A stretch of DNA of 64,000 nucleotides from Botryotinia globosa (lineage: Eukaryota > Ascomycota > Leotiomycetes > Helotiales > Sclerotiniaceae): NCBI GenBank assembly GCA_014898425.1, contig RCSZ01000013.1, positions 620,001 through 684,000 on the forward strand. Reading direction: 5' to 3'. This document shows positions 1 to 12,381 of this stretch, piece by piece. Position 1 is the first letter of the stretch; each line of letters opens with the position of its first letter. The notes beneath the pieces were generated by a model. The model did no database searches. It saw nothing but the letters and a program-made list of their open reading frames with translations, and had not been told where the DNA came from. The position numbers were made by a program, and so were the translations under genes.

Positions 1-3000
1 AAATCTTAAAAATATACTGAATATAATATAGGAAATCTATTAATTGATGGAAATAATATTTGAAAGCTTAGAATATAAATATAAGCTTATATAATAATAG
101 AAAAGTATTATATTGAAGAATATAATAATAAAATCAAAGAATAATAGAAAGTCAATATTTTACTATTTATAATCAATAATAATATAACTTTATCATTTAT
201 GTAAAGAATTTAGTTTAATAATAAAAACAAATGAATTATTTTATCAAAAAATTATTAATATATGTGTATTTGTATAAATATGCTTTTTAATTTGTTTTTG
301 TTTTATTAAAGATATTTCAAATCTTTTTAAAAAACTTTGATTAATTATTAAAATATAGAAATAAATTTATTTTAATAAAATAATAATATTTTATATCAGT
401 TATAAATATTAATATAATTGAAATGGATATAATAAAAGTGTTGAATATAGCGAATAATATTTATTTAAATTTTGAATAAAAAAAATGTTTTGTTTATAAG
501 AAAGAAAATTTCTAATCAATTTGGTGTAATAAAAAAAATGGGATAAATTATAATGTAAATATAAAAAATAATTTCAAAATATTATTAATAGTTTTAATAA
601 AAGTTTTAAGTAATTTCTTATTAAATATAAAGAATTTATTAAAGATTTCAATCCTAATATAAACAATGAAATCGTAGTCTATTTTATATAATTCGAATTT
701 CAAAATTTATTTGAATAGAATTTATATTCAAGTTTTTTTATTTAGAATAGATTTATTAATAATAAAGAGATTATAATCTATTTATTAAATAAATTTCTTA
801 TATATATTTCAGTATATAAGATTTATAATATAATATATATTAATAAATATAATATAAAAGAATTTCAAGGAATCATTATTGATATAATTATAGTATAATA
901 ATCTATAATAAATTATAAGTAATATATAATATACAAAATAATTATTGAAAATATTTTATTAAATATATGCCAAATAGAAATTATAAATATAATATTTGAA
1001 ATCAAAAAAACTAAGTCAATTAGATTAATCTAATTCAAATTATTATTAGAAATTATTGAATTTTATATTATAAATATAGAAATATTATTTTTATTATTAT
1101 TAAAAGATATGGATAGGCTTGGTATATATTATAATAATATTGGTAATATAATTATTATATAAAATATAAGAATAAACTATTTATATATTTATTGAAATAA
1201 ATATATAATATTTTTTTAATATATAAATATATAGCAATTTATATAACAAATTATTATTATCTCTTTTATTATTATAAAATTATAATATTTATATTATTGC
1301 TTTAATTACCCTTTCATTTATAAATTTTTATAAATATTATAATGAGTTAGTTATAATAATATCTTGCAAACTAAAATTAATAAATTTATCAAATTCTATT
1401 AATATTATTAATAATATGGAAAATCATTAAATCGATTTAAATTCAATTTACAAAATAATATTAATTTTGATTATTCAATTATAATAAATATAATATATAT
1501 TAATATCAATTTTATTTTATATATTATTAATAAAGGAATATAATTTCAAATAATATAATAATTAAATAATATTATTATAAAATATATTTTCAATATACTT
1601 CGAAAATATTGAATAAATATTTATATCAACTTTCTAAATTATATTATATATAATATTAAAAAGAATTTTGTTAATAAGAAATTTATACAATATATAGCGA
1701 TTATATTTATAAAAACAAAGAGTGTTTTAATCGAAGTTTATTAATCAATCGATATAATTAAATATTATTATACAATTATTAAAAGAATATATATTATTAT
1801 TATAAATAAACTAGAAAATTTAATAATAAAGAAAATAATATTATAAATAACTATAAATATAATAAATAATATTACAAAACCAAACGGATTAATTCCAATA
1901 TTTCTAATCTTTGAAGTATATTTACAAATATTTAAATCTAATCCATTTGTATTAATAATCCTGTAATAATAAATAATAATTAAGAAAGTAATAATTGAGA
2001 TTTATAAATTATAAGTTATAAAATAAATCTTTAATATTTTGAATTAATATAATAGATTATTTATAATAGTTTTATATAATTTATTTATTAATTCAAAAGT
2101 TTAGATATAGAGAGAATATAAAGAATAAATAAATCTATATTATTTATTAGAAATAAAGAATGAAATTTGTACTATATAATTAATAAATGATTTAATAGAA
2201 TTCTATATTATCTAAATCAAACTGTATATAGAAAAAATCAAGATTAATTTTAGAATCAATTTCAAAACAAATAATCTATTGAATTAATATATCTAACTAT
2301 ATCTAAATATACAAACAAAATAATTTTGTTAAAATCTAACAAAGTTATATAATCAAAACTATCTCGAAAATAGGTAAGATAATTTTACTAAAGTTTAACA
2401 AAGTTAAATCCCTTTTTATCCCAGCTATCATTTATAATAAAAACTCTAAAAAGATTATTATGGATATAAAGAATTTATAATATTAGAAACATTTATTCCT
2501 CTAAATAATAATTTCTATATTCTAAATTCATTTCTTTAATAATATATATACTTTAGAATCTATAATATTATTTAATTTGATAATATATTTTTCAAACAAT
2601 AATAAGTATATTAAATATTATATAATATTTATTGATATACAAATAACAATAATTTTTATTAAATCAAAATGAAAAAAAAATTAATGAATTAATAGAAAAT
2701 AGTATTTTTCAATTTATAAAACTCAAAGATATATTTATAAATACTAGAATCTTTAATTTATATTTTATCAATAAGATTAAAAATAAAGAAATTGATAAGA
2801 TATTTCCGAAATCTTGATTAATAATATAAGTATAAAAAGATTAAAGAAAGGGTGCTATTTTAATATAATTACTCATTATATAATATATTAGTTAATATAT
2901 TATATTAATAATAATAGCTATATTCTTTAAGAATAAGATAATTATAAGTATTCGTAATATTATACAATATTGAATTTAGTTTGAAAATTCTATATATAAT

Positions 3001-3654
3001 TTTTAATAAAAATAAATATTCTAAAAGATTTTATTCTATAAATAATATAACTATTATATAGTGTTTCGAAAGCAAATAATTATTGATTTAATATTTATTA
3101 TAAATATTATATTAATATTCTTAAAAAAATGTAATCAATTTATAACTCATATTTTTTATATATAACTAAAAACAATATAATATTTGGTATTATTGGATTA
3201 TAAATAAATAATATATTTATTATAATTAATAAAGCATTTGCAGATTATAAACAAATTGAGTTTAAAAATATAAATTTTATAATAAAAGAGTGTGAAATAT
3301 TTATATCAAATATATTACTCAAATTCAATAATGATTTGATTATTTAATAATATAATAATATAATTTATTTTAATTAAAAGAAATAATATAAAAACTTTTA
3401 TTTAATTAAATCAGAATTATCTGATATATAAGGTATATGTAACAAACTAAAAAAACTAATGATAATAAAGGATCAATATATTATATAATATACTTGAGAA
3501 ATATATATTATAATTATATATCAACTAAAAGCAATTTTCGATTTATTTTATATTATATAAATTATTAATTCGAAAGGAGAAGATATTAATTCTTTTAATA
3601 AATATATTCAATAGTAGATTGATAATTTGAAAAAAGGATTATAATTTATTCTAT
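1..3654. other. A+T-rich RIP-like block, no intact gene
   Basis: Almost pure A/T sequence with stops in every frame and very few CpG or CpA sites, as expected of RIP-treated repeats. I see no intact gene. It leads directly into copia-type polymerase sequence on the + strand, so much of it is probably the decayed gag, integrase and reverse-transcriptase part of that retrotransposon (inference from position only; the upstream domains could not be read). Confidence 0.6.
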
Positions 3655-4100
3655 TCAATATAAACTCTTTCAAATTGATTATATTTATTAATATATTCTT
3701 TATTAATAATAAAGATTTGTTCTTTTAGATTGAATATATTATTGTTTTAATAAATAAATATAATAAAGCTAATATTATTTATTAATTATTTATTAAATAT
3801 AAAAGAATTATCAAAAGTATATTAATATCAAAACTTTATAATATAATTTTGGATTTCAATATTAGTGTAATAATCAAAGATATAATTGATAACATCTTTT
3901 TAAATTATAAAATTCTATTGATTATATATATCGATTTCAAATCATTTTATAATTATTTAATGAAGTTCAAAATTATTAACAAAAAGAGATTTATAATTGA
4001 TATAATAGCTATTCAAAAGATATATAAGAAATAAGAGATTGTAAAGATCAAATAGATTGATAAAGAATTTAATTTAATTAATATGATAATTATATCTAAA
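3655..4100 (+). mobile_element. Decayed Ty1/copia RT-RNase H segment (copy A)
   Basis: Conceptual translation follows the copia RNase H region in order: an FINNKDL stretch (family FANNKD), KYKRIIKSIL (family KRVTRSVL), KLYNIILDFN (family ELY..GFD), IYIDFKSFYN (family YTDSKSLYD) and NKKRFIIDI (family EKRLMIDI), then a remnant of the NPADAMTK tail near 4080. Stops occur in-frame and most differences are those expected from C-to-T or G-to-A change, including the D-S-K-S motif now reading D-F-K-S. It is therefore a dead RIP-mutated element. The family call rests on motif order; retrotransposon copies of this type are common in fungal AT blocks. Confidence 0.6.
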
Positions 4101-4247
4101 TTATATTAAATTCTAAAAAACTTGATTAATAATAATATTATAAGAATTAAGATTACAAAATAAATTAAAAGAGATTAAAAGGATAAATGATTATCTAAAC
4201 AAAAAAGGTATTAATTAGAAGAATATAATTCAACAATTTTAAAGAGT

Positions 4248-4416
4248 TGTTAATATTGGGATAGGGATTATATAATTACATTAGTGTTTGTATTAATATC
4301 TTGGTATTATAAGTATAAACATTTCATAGCCCTAGCTTTTAGAATCTTAAGCAATATTACAATAGTATGAACTATAGTACTATATTGTCTTCACCATCCC
4401 CATGGTGATATTAACA
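4248..4416 (+). mobile_element. Probable 3' LTR of copia copy A
   Basis: The segment begins TGTTAATAT and ends ATATTAACA, a perfect 9-bp inverted terminal match with the TG..CA ends typical of LTRs. It is clearly less AT-rich than its surroundings. It sits about 150 bp past the copia RNase H remnant, where a 3' LTR is expected, and is followed at once by a second RNase H segment. That suggests copy A is inserted inside copy B. The predicted target duplication would be AATAC; the matching 5' LTR is not in the window. Confidence 0.45.
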
Positions 4417-4745
4417 AATACTAATATTATTTATTAATTATCTATTAAATATAAAAAAATTATATAAAATATTTTAGCATTCAAATTATATAGATTAGTT
4501 TAAAGATTCAATATCAATATAATAATTACTTCAATAATTAATATTATTTTTAATAAAAAGATCCCATTAATTTTATATATCAATTCGAAATTATTATATA
4601 ATTTATTTATTAAATTAAATATAACTAATAAGAAAAGATTAATAATCGATATTATAATATTATATCAATCTTATAAAAAAAAGAGATTATTGAAATTATA
4701 TAAATCAATAATTCGACTAATCCAATTGATATAATAATAAAAGGA
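4417..4745 (+). mobile_element. Decayed copia RNase H segment (copy B)
   Basis: A second copy of the same domain as at 3655-4100. It aligns from the ANIIH-like position onward: LYINSKLLYN (family YTDSKSLYD), NKKRLIIDI, YQSYKKKEIIEI and a readable STNPIDIIIK (family NPADAMTK). One in-frame stop replaces the conserved Trp before that motif, a typical RIP product. Its 5' edge coincides with the end of the LTR at 4248-4416, consistent with disruption by copy A. It is non-functional. Confidence 0.55.
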
Positions 4746-4856
4746 AAGTTATATTAAACTCTTATTGATTTAATTAATATAAACAAAATTGATATCAAAA
4801 TAATAAAATAAATAAAAAGGAAATAAGAAAGGAATTAATTCTATTTGATAAGAAAT

Positions 4857-5119
4857 TGTTGTATTGAAACTATAAAAAAGAATTCTGAGTATATAAATAA
4901 GGAAATTTACTACAAGGATTTATTTCAAAGGAATGATTTTAATATGATAAAAAGAATTATATCAAAAGAATTAAACGAATATAAATTATCTCTTTCAATA
5001 GTATTTATATAAAGCCTACTACTTTCCTATTTAGCTAACTCTTTAGATAGAATATAATTAGATATATAGGATCTACATTACATGGGTACTACGTCTTCCG
5101 TATCCTCCTCGAACCAACA
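4857..5119 (+). mobile_element. Possible 3' LTR of copia copy B
   Basis: The segment starts TGTTG and ends CAACA and contains a TATATAAAG box near 5008. Its right part (5010-5119) is of near-normal composition, unlike its flanks. Position about 110 bp after the copia NPADAMTK remnant fits a 3' LTR. The inverted ends are only 5 bp and no target duplication can be checked, so this call is tentative. Confidence 0.35.
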
Positions 5120-5505
5120 TTTAATTTATATAAATATAATAAATTCGTTTTATATATAAACAATTAGATTGTATTAATAATTATTGAAAATCTTATATTT
5201 TATAAAAGAAATAAATATATCATAATCAGACTTTATTACATTAAAAATGTTATTAAATTAGGGAACTTAAATCTAATTTATATATTTATCAATAATTAAA
5301 AAGCTACTAGATTTACTAAGCTATTAGCTTATATCAAATTGATCGAATTCATAAATTAGATTGATCTAAATTAAAATATATAATAAGATTGGTTTAATAT
5401 TTTATTAAGGTAGTGTGTAAAAATTTATCATCAGTTTATTAAATTTAATATTAATATTTTATTAATGTTTTATTAATTCAGAGATATCTTGATAACTAAT
5501 ATATA
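5120..5505. other. A+T-rich spacer
   Basis: RIP-like AT sequence between the putative copia LTR and the next repeat. Nothing recognisable. Confidence 0.5.
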
Positions 5506-6299
5506 TCCCTAATATACAGGATTTAAAATACGATTTATAACTGGAAGCTAATTGATTGAGAAAAAATATAGATGTTTTATATATAAATATCAAAATTCTA
5601 GAATTTAAAAAATAATAAATTAAAAACAAAGGATTTTTAAAATAAAATTAAAAGATATTATAGGATTTTATACATTAAGAATGTTTTTAATAATATATAT
5701 TATAATAAATTATAGTTATTTGAAAAAAATTAATTGAAAAGAAATTAAAGAAATTAAAGATTAAAAGATTTTAGAGAAACAAATAAATATTTTTCATCAA
5801 TTTGGAGGCTTGGGATTTGTAATAAAAGAGATAGGGAATTAGAAAGGAGAGGAGATTAGAAATGAAAGGGGAAGGGGAAAGGGATTAGAGAAGAGGAGGG
5901 GGAATAGATTTAATAGATTTGATAGATTTAATAGATTTATCAGATTTATTAAAAAAAAGAATAAAAGAAAAGAAGAAAAAAAAAAGAATAAAAGAAAAGA
6001 AGAAAACAAAGAAGAAAAGAAAAGATTTAAAAAAAGAATTAGAAAAAGAATTAAAAAAAGAATTAGAAAAAGAATTAAAAAAAGAATTAGAAAAATAATA
6101 ATTAAAAGAATTAGAAAAATAATAATTAAAAGGTTTATAAAATCTATAAGATTTTAAGATTTTAAGATTTTAAAGTTTAATTATATTTTTAATATTTTTA
6201 TATAAGTTAGAAGCTAGAGATTAGTAAAGTTTATATTATTATTATTATTATTATTCATATTCTTATTCTTATTCTTATTCTTATTCTTATTCTTATTAT
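5506..6299 (+). repeat. Helitron-like repeat, truncated or degenerate copy
   Basis: The left end reads A|TCCCTAATATACAGG and continues with a TTTATAACTGGAAGCT core that recurs at 26642-26695. About 700 bp on, both copies share a purine-rich tract of GAATTAAAAA units, a TTTAATTRTAYYTTTAATA segment, a TATAAGYTARAAGCTAGAG segment and a TTA-type microsatellite (here ATT, then ATTCTT units to 6299). The 5' TC after A suggests a Helitron. This copy lacks the GC-rich 3' hairpin seen in the other copy, so its right end is unresolved. Confidence 0.45.
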
Positions 6300-6310
6300 A
6301 GGGTTGACTA

Positions 6311-6628
6311 CAGAGGTCGCGGTTATTTTGGAAAAAACTAAATAGCTCTATAGATGCCTATAATTAAGTACTCTAATTAATCATTATAAAATATACTAAA
6401 TCAATTTTAAGCATATATTAGACTCAACAAATCTATAAACTTTAGACTTCGAAATCCTAAGTTAATTTAAAGCTTAATTGAGCTTAGAATATAAACACTA
6501 TTAATTTATTCGAATAAAATAGAAATCAATTTTTATAGATCCTAACTAAATCCAATATATTATAAAGCTGTATAGCATATACACCCTGAAAGAGCCTATA
6601 ATCTCTTCCAAAATGACCGCGACCTCCA
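6311..6628. mobile_element. 318-bp TA-flanked MITE (Tc1/mariner-like)
   Basis: Terminal inverted repeats of about 25 bp: left CAGAGGTCGCGGTTATTTTG, right reverse complement TGGAGGTCGCGGTCATTTTG, both continuing GAA. TA dinucleotides flank both ends (6309-6310 and 6629-6630). No coding capacity. Size, TIRs and the TA duplication suit a non-autonomous Tc1/mariner-type element. The few TIR mismatches are mostly transitions, as expected from RIP. Confidence 0.7.
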
Positions 6629-7462
6629 TACACCCCACCTAGATCAATATATAAACTATCATCTCAAAAGCTTCTAATCTTTAAATAACTTCAAAATTCA
6701 TATGTTAATAAAATATAGGAATATAACTCTTATTTCTTTTTAGAATTTTAAAAACTATATAATATAAATATAAATATAGATTCTAAAGAATATGTAAAAT
6801 AATTATGGAGAGTGTTAGTAAGTCTGTTATTATTTTTAGCCCCGAAAGGCCGGAAAAAGCTTATATAATTAATTATATAATAATATAATTTATTAAATTG
6901 ATTTATAATGGAATAGAATGAAATAAAATTGAATAGAAGTATATAAAAAATCATTATTAAATTAATCGAATTTGATTGATTGTATTTTCTTTTTATTGTA
7001 TAAAATAATTCTATAGGATTCTATTTAAATTGATTTTATTTATAAGTATAGAATATATTAGAATTTCATTATAATTACACAAAACTAGAATATTTCTTAA
7101 AGAGAATTTAGAAAAAGTAAGAAATTTTATTTCAATTCAGTTTAACTTTTATAAATTGATTTCAATTCAATTCTTAGTATATATATTCGATTCGTCCCTA
7201 AATCTAAACTGACTAGATCTTTTACTATTACTATAATGATACTATTACTATTATTATAAAAGCCTACCTCCAATACTAAGTAATGATTTCTATTTTCCAT
7301 ATATATAGTATTACAGCTCTTTTCAATAGTCAGAACATTCAGAAGATAAACCTCCTGTCAAGATTTTCTTTCGCTATATCTACTATATTCATTAGACTTG
7401 TTGCAACTACTATTCGATGATCAAACTTGTTTTCAGTATTATTTTCAAGTCCAGATTTAAAA
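6629..7462. other. AT block edge, no gene
   Basis: AT-rich decay continues to about 7.2 kb, then composition turns normal across roughly 150 bp and becomes the 3' flank of the glutamate kinase gene. One short island at 6838-6855 (CCCCGAAAGGCCGG) is GC-rich but unassigned. Confidence 0.5.
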
Positions 7463-9021
7463 TTAACTGAGAACCGGTGTCGCACTTCTACTTCCTCTCT
7501 CGAAGAAGCTTATATTTTCCCTCAAAGCAACATACTCACTATCTGCATAGCCTAACAACCCATGTATTTCACTACTTCTCACACCTTTAATCCTAGTTAT
7601 CTCCATTGCACTGTAGTTTACTAACGCCCTACCCACTTCAACTCCCGACCCTGCCACAACCTTTGCATCTGGCGAGCTTGGGCGCTCAACAACCACTAGA
7701 CGCACGGCTTCTTGTTGGGCAAAGCTGCCCTCTACATCTACAATACCGGCAGGAAGCAGACCAGCTTTGGCCGCCAATGCTCGATGAGCACCAGCATCAA
7801 TATAGATCGTTCCATGTGGAGAGAGACCATGTAGAAGCCAGAAATAGCGGTCCCGGATCCGCTGATGTGATGGAAGGAATCTGGTATGTAGAGGTGGCTC
7901 CACAAGCGACGATGTTACACCAGTAAGAGAGAGTGTGGAATTGGATCTCGTAAGAGTTTCTGGTGTCTGTGATTGCGAAACAACATCACCGATTTTACCG
8001 CCCAAAGCGGAATTTTTGAGGGATTGAACATAGCTCACTATGCTTGCAATGTTTCCTGGGCTAGAGGACCGTGTTATGACAGTTGTCACACCTGCAGAGG
8101 TGGCTAGACGGGCAGCAACTATTTTTGTAGACATTCCCCCTGTACCGAGGCTAGAGCCAGCACTTGATACTGAAGACAGAAAGTTAGTGCATTTATTTCG
8201 AGAGGGCATAATAACTGAATGGGGAATGGCTACCATCGGCCTGTAATGCGGAGATGTCCTCAACAACCTCAATTGCTTGTGCATCTGGATGCGTTCGAGG
8301 ATTCTTATCATAGAGACAATCGACATCAGTCATCAGGAATAGGTAATCTGCATGGAGCATAGCTGCCGTTATAGCTGATAGAGTATCATTGTCTCCAAAT
8401 TTGATCTCAGCGACGGCTAGGGTATCGTTTTCGTTAACGATAGGGATGACGCCCATCTCTAGAAGCTCGTGCAAGGTATTTTGAGCATTTCGGTATTGGG
8501 TTCGCTACAAATTGTAAGTAATGTAGTGATCCATCTTTACATGGTGAGCTTACATCTGCAATATCATTTCTCGTGAGCAAAATTTGTGCAACAGGTTGTT
8601 GTAAGTGAGCAAACAAGCTATCCCATAGACTTATAAGACGACATTGTCCGATTGCTGCCAAAGCCTACACCCACCTATATTAGTCAAATGTTCACCGACT
8701 AGCTGCTTTGAACGAGACATACTTGTACTCGGGGAAGATGTTTTGGCCTTTTGTCCAACTCCATTCTTCGAAGCCCAACTCCAATAGCTCCGGAGGATAC
8801 AATAATAACTTTGTGTCCATCTTTGTGTAGTCTCACAGCAGTTTCCACAATCAAACTCAAAATACTCAATAATGGCTCATGAGTTTTCTCATCTACGATG
8901 GAACTGGTCCCTATAATATCCCGTGACTCAGCTTCTGGCCTTTGAAAAGAAGAGGCTTGTAAGTACCTAATTTTATAACTATAGTTAAAGATTTTGGGGA
9001 TTTCATCTTGCCAACGTTCAT
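7463..9021 (-). CDS. PRO1: Glutamate 5-kinase with PUA domain
   Basis: Gamma-glutamyl kinase, first step of proline synthesis, phosphorylating L-glutamate with ATP in the cytosol. Five exons on the minus strand: 9021-8967, 8910-8723, 8664-8554, 8504-8234 and 8169-7463, giving 443 residues in a continuous frame. The kinase core is clear: [14 protein letters not shown] near the N-terminus (split by intron 1 at the Gly codon), [47 protein letters not shown], and [20 protein letters not shown]-terminal PUA domain starts at [14 protein letters not shown]. The first exon is only 55 nt, and the frame-preserving intron 8911-8966 restores the conserved catalytic Lys-Leu-Gly. An alternative in-frame ATG lies at 9006. 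The gene is divergent from ATP23 across 236 bp. Function is secure from family conservation; no damage is visible. Confidence 0.93.
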
Positions 9022-9257
9022 CCTGCTATATAGAATACGTTTGACAATATATCAAAAATGGCGTGTATTGTGTATGTATACCTAGCAAGGCATCAAAGAA
9101 ATGAATGTTGTCGTGGGTGGTTTTATGTCAATCCGATGCCGGCAGAATTTTCCCACCGCCCACCAAAAGTTATTTTTGTGAACAATTGTTGTATCAATAA
9201 ACAGCGCTCTACTTGGTACATCGCAGAGCGTAAGTGTTGTAGCTACTTTTATCCACA
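9022..9257. promoter_or_regulatory. Shared 236-bp divergent promoter PRO1/ATP23
   Basis: The only non-coding DNA between two divergent, apparently intact genes, so it must hold both promoters and 5' UTRs. No specific factor site is claimed. Confidence 0.5.
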
Positions 9258-10049
9258 ATGTCATCCCCGGAAGGAAATAAGCCTCCGCTTGTGCCAGACT
9301 CTGCGAAGGAGTCGGAACCGCAATTCGATCCAACTGCTCGAACACGCAATTGGTTCTCTATCCTACTTGGCACAATGCCTCCATCCCACCAGATGCTCTA
9401 TCGCGAAGATCAATACGCCCGCCATGAGAAGCGCGACTGCGACCGATGTGAAGAATGGCGAGACTATAACTTAAAATACTCACCGATCGTCATATTTATG
9501 CAAAAAAACATACGGGATCTCAATGGGAAGCTTGATGCAGATAACATACGTTGCAGGAGATGTCCCACACGAGTCACAGAAGATGGGAAAACGGTGAGGC
9601 AAGGTGGAGGTTTTAGCCCCGAGCATGGCATTCAATTATGTGCGAATGAGATGAGGGATAGTAAACATGTGGAGGATACATTGGCACATGAAATGGTGCA
9701 TGCTTGGGATCATTTAAGATGGAAGGTGGACTGGGGAGATCTGCGTCATGCAGCTTGTTCGGAGGTTTGTCTGCCCTGGCCCAGTACGAGTACAGAAAAA
9801 AACAGCTAAACGATAACATAGATCAGAGCAGCAAGTCTGAGTGGAGAATGTAGATGGGCAAGAGAGTTCTGGACGAGAAATAACTACAGGGTAACGCAAC
9901 AACACCAGGACTGCGTGCGCAGGAGAGCAGTCAAGTCGGTATTGGCTAGACCTTGGTGTAAAGATGACGTTCAAGCCGTAAAGGTAGTTAACGAAGTTTG
10001 GGATTCGTGTTACTCGGATACTCGACCCTTTGACGAGATCTACAAGTGA
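9258..10049 (+). CDS. ATP23: Mitochondrial inner membrane protease ATP23
   Basis: Metalloprotease of the mitochondrial intermembrane space that, in yeast, processes the Atp6 precursor and helps assemble the F0 part of ATP synthase. Two exons, 9258-9764 and 9822-10049 (intron 9765-9821, phase 0), give 244 residues, near the fungal norm. The zinc-binding HEMVH motif lies at residues 144-148. The conserved [10 protein letters not shown], CxRCP and C-terminal CVRRRAV..SV and DTRPFDEIY segments are present, as are the many cysteines typical of the family. The unspliced frame would end at 9809 within the intron; splicing restores the conserved C-terminus. It converges on the Aurora kinase gene. Confidence 0.94.
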
Positions 10050-10279
10050 GGTCGTTTCATGAGATACGCCCATGTAATAATAGAAAGTTTGCTTTGTTAA
10101 ATAATCGTATTCAGTACTTAGGTACTCGGGTATAGAAATGTATATCAAGATAGGCGCCAGTGTAATGGAAACATTAGATGCAAATCCCAAACTCTTACTC
10201 AACTTGTTCTCCCCAAGAATCATCTCAATCATTCCACTCCTTAAACGCCGATGCTCAAAACAAAACAGAATTCGTCAAA

Positions 10280-11597
10280 TCATTCCTCGCGGGCCTCTAG
10301 GGGAGTTTTGCTACTCTCCAGCGGAGACTTGCTACCAGTGGATTTTGAATCCCGCATACTAGCTCGCTCACCCTTCACACAGTGCTTAATGATCCAGGGG
10401 TGCTTCTCAACCTGTTCGAGGGGAATTCGTTTCTCGGGATCAAGTACCAGTAGCTATGTCAATAATTAGCGTGAGACGAATGTTAAGATGAATTCGGACA
10501 TACCCTCTTGATCAAATCCTTTGCCTCTGAGGAAACAAAGCCTGGAATTGTCATTTCACACCTTGCTATCCTCCTGTGTGTCATGACGACAGTGTCCTCG
10601 AAAGGGGCCTCGCCAACTAGAAACTCGTACATCAACACACCCAGACTCCACAAATCAACCTTCTCGTTGTAGTAGTTGCTGTTGCTCTGCAACATCTCGG
10701 GTGGAAGATAATCTAAAGTTCCACACATTGTATTTCTTCTGCCGTTAGGGGCATGGACACTCCAACCAAAGTCTGCGATTTTGAGCTCGCCATGGATGCC
10801 GACCAGAATGTTTTCTGGTTTGATATCCCGATGCATGACATGCTTTTTGTGGAGATACTTCAGAGCGGCAGCCATTTGCGCAATGTAGTGAGCTGCTTTC
10901 CATTCCGGAAATTTTGTCTCTCTACGAAGATGCTTGTAAAGTTCTCCTTTGCCAGCAAATTCTAGGATTAAGAAGACTCGCTTGCTGTCATGAAAGTGGC
11001 CATACAATTGTAGGATATTTGGGTGCCGTAGATTACTTTGAATTTCGATTTCCCGTCGGACCTGTTTCTCTACTTTACCCTTTTGTATCTCATTTTTGTG
11101 TAAAACCTTTAAGGCACAAACAAATCCAGTACTACGTTCTCTTGCCAGATATACACGGCCAAATTTGCCTTTACCTAGAGGTCGGCCAATTTCGAACATG
11201 CCGAGATGAAACTGTTTTACTGGAGCTGGCTCCTGATACATAGGATTCGATTTGCGCTCGATCCTGGCAACTTGTTCAGACTCTCGGTAGGATGTAGTTG
11301 GTTTTCTTGAAGGAGAAGCTGGCTCCTGTGATGAAGCTGTGACTGTTGTGATTGTGTTTACTGTATTCTTATTTTGCAAGGCCATCTTCAGAAGGTTTGC
11401 TCGATTTGCATTTTGTGATAATTGTGTGTTGGAAGATGTGGTAGATGCGATCTGCTCGGTATCTATTAGCTACGATGCATTTGATATTCGGTGTTGAAGT
11501 TATTAACCTTGGACATGTATTTCTTTCCTTCCCCTGGATCGTTCTCATCATTTACAGACATCCGCTCAAAGCGCGATTCAAGGCCATGTGCAGCCAT
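10280..11597 (-). CDS. IPL1: Aurora/Ipl1-type serine/threonine protein kinase
   Basis: Mitotic kinase of the chromosomal passenger complex, correcting kinetochore-microtubule attachment. Three minus-strand exons, 11597-11508, 11454-10504 and 10453-10280, give 404 residues. The Gly-rich loop GKGKFGRV is at 124-131, catalytic Lys in ALKVL at 146, HRDIKPEN from 238, DFG from 258, and the Aurora activation segment [15 protein letters not shown] with the phosphorylatable Thr at about 272. The last exon supplies the C-lobe end ([14 protein letters not shown]) and a Ser-rich tail. The first exon carries the N-terminal extension and a start in good context; a shorter start at 11385 is possible. The intron-1 acceptor is either ..CCGAG at 11455 or one codon later, both in frame. 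Confidence 0.93.
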
Positions 11598-12381
11598 TGC
11601 GAGATATTCGAGATAAAGGCCAAGAATTGATGAGAATGTTGAAAGGACCTTGGCCGATTGAAGTATTTTGAAGGAGTCTGAAGGTATTTGACTGCTAGGT
11701 TAGTAAAATAGTGGATGGTAACGAAAGTGTTATTGATATATTCGAGAAATCTTTGGAAATCCAAGGTGACGGACGAGACGAGAGGTTATTATTTAGAAAA
11801 GCTGGAAAAGGCAGCGGCTAAAAAGTCAATGCTTGTTGACACAGCAACACACGAAAACGATCCGATAATTGCCTAGTGATGAGTGAGATTTCTGAAGAGG
11901 TTTGAGAGGAGAAAGGTTCGAGAGGCAAGCATTCCCCACTTACCACGTGCCCACCAAAACAACTAAAGCAGCCTTGTCTCGTCTCACCCCACCAAAGAGG
12001 CATAGGTAGCGTAGCATAGCATACACTCACAATTGTGCATCTTCTGCGCCATACCTAGGTATTCATTCTCCCTACGTATTAAACAAATCATCGTCACTTT
12101 CGGAATTGAACGAGGAGAAATCTTGAACTGGAACCGGAAGTGCAAGTGTCAGTGGAAGTGGAAGTGGAACTCGAACTCGAACTCGAACCTTAAGCTTTTA
12201 CTGAACCGAGCTTGGATTAGAGCTCTGCCTCTACCTTGTCTCGCATTTCATATCCGCCAAAGACGAAATCGAAAAAAGCTATTCTGAGCTTGATCAGTGC
12301 TTGAATCGGACTCAGACCAGGTCAATCATTTATTATCTCACACGTCGTTCATATCCAATCTACAATCTCCAATCTACAATC
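11598..12381. promoter_or_regulatory. Divergent intergenic region IPL1/TIP41
   Basis: 784 bp separating two divergent genes. It holds a short purine repeat at about 12124-12190 (GGAAGTG and GAACTC units) in the likely TIP41 leader. No RNA gene or ORF of note was found. Confidence 0.4.

Noticed and set aside
6639..6642. CTAG at 6639-6642 as the 3' end of the 5.5-kb Helitron-like copy
   Set aside because: Followed by A and not T, and without a convincing GC hairpin.
1..7200. Mitochondrial insert or mitochondrial contig
   Set aside because: Base composition fits, but no mitochondrial gene or tRNA was seen; copia domains and TIR elements with duplications show nuclear repeat DNA.
9058..9474. 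138-codon open frame overlapping the ATP23 start
   Set aside because: Reads a different frame over the conserved ATP23 exon and has no recognisable domain.
10753..11243. Open frames opposite the Aurora kinase
   Set aside because: Antisense shadows of the kinase exon.
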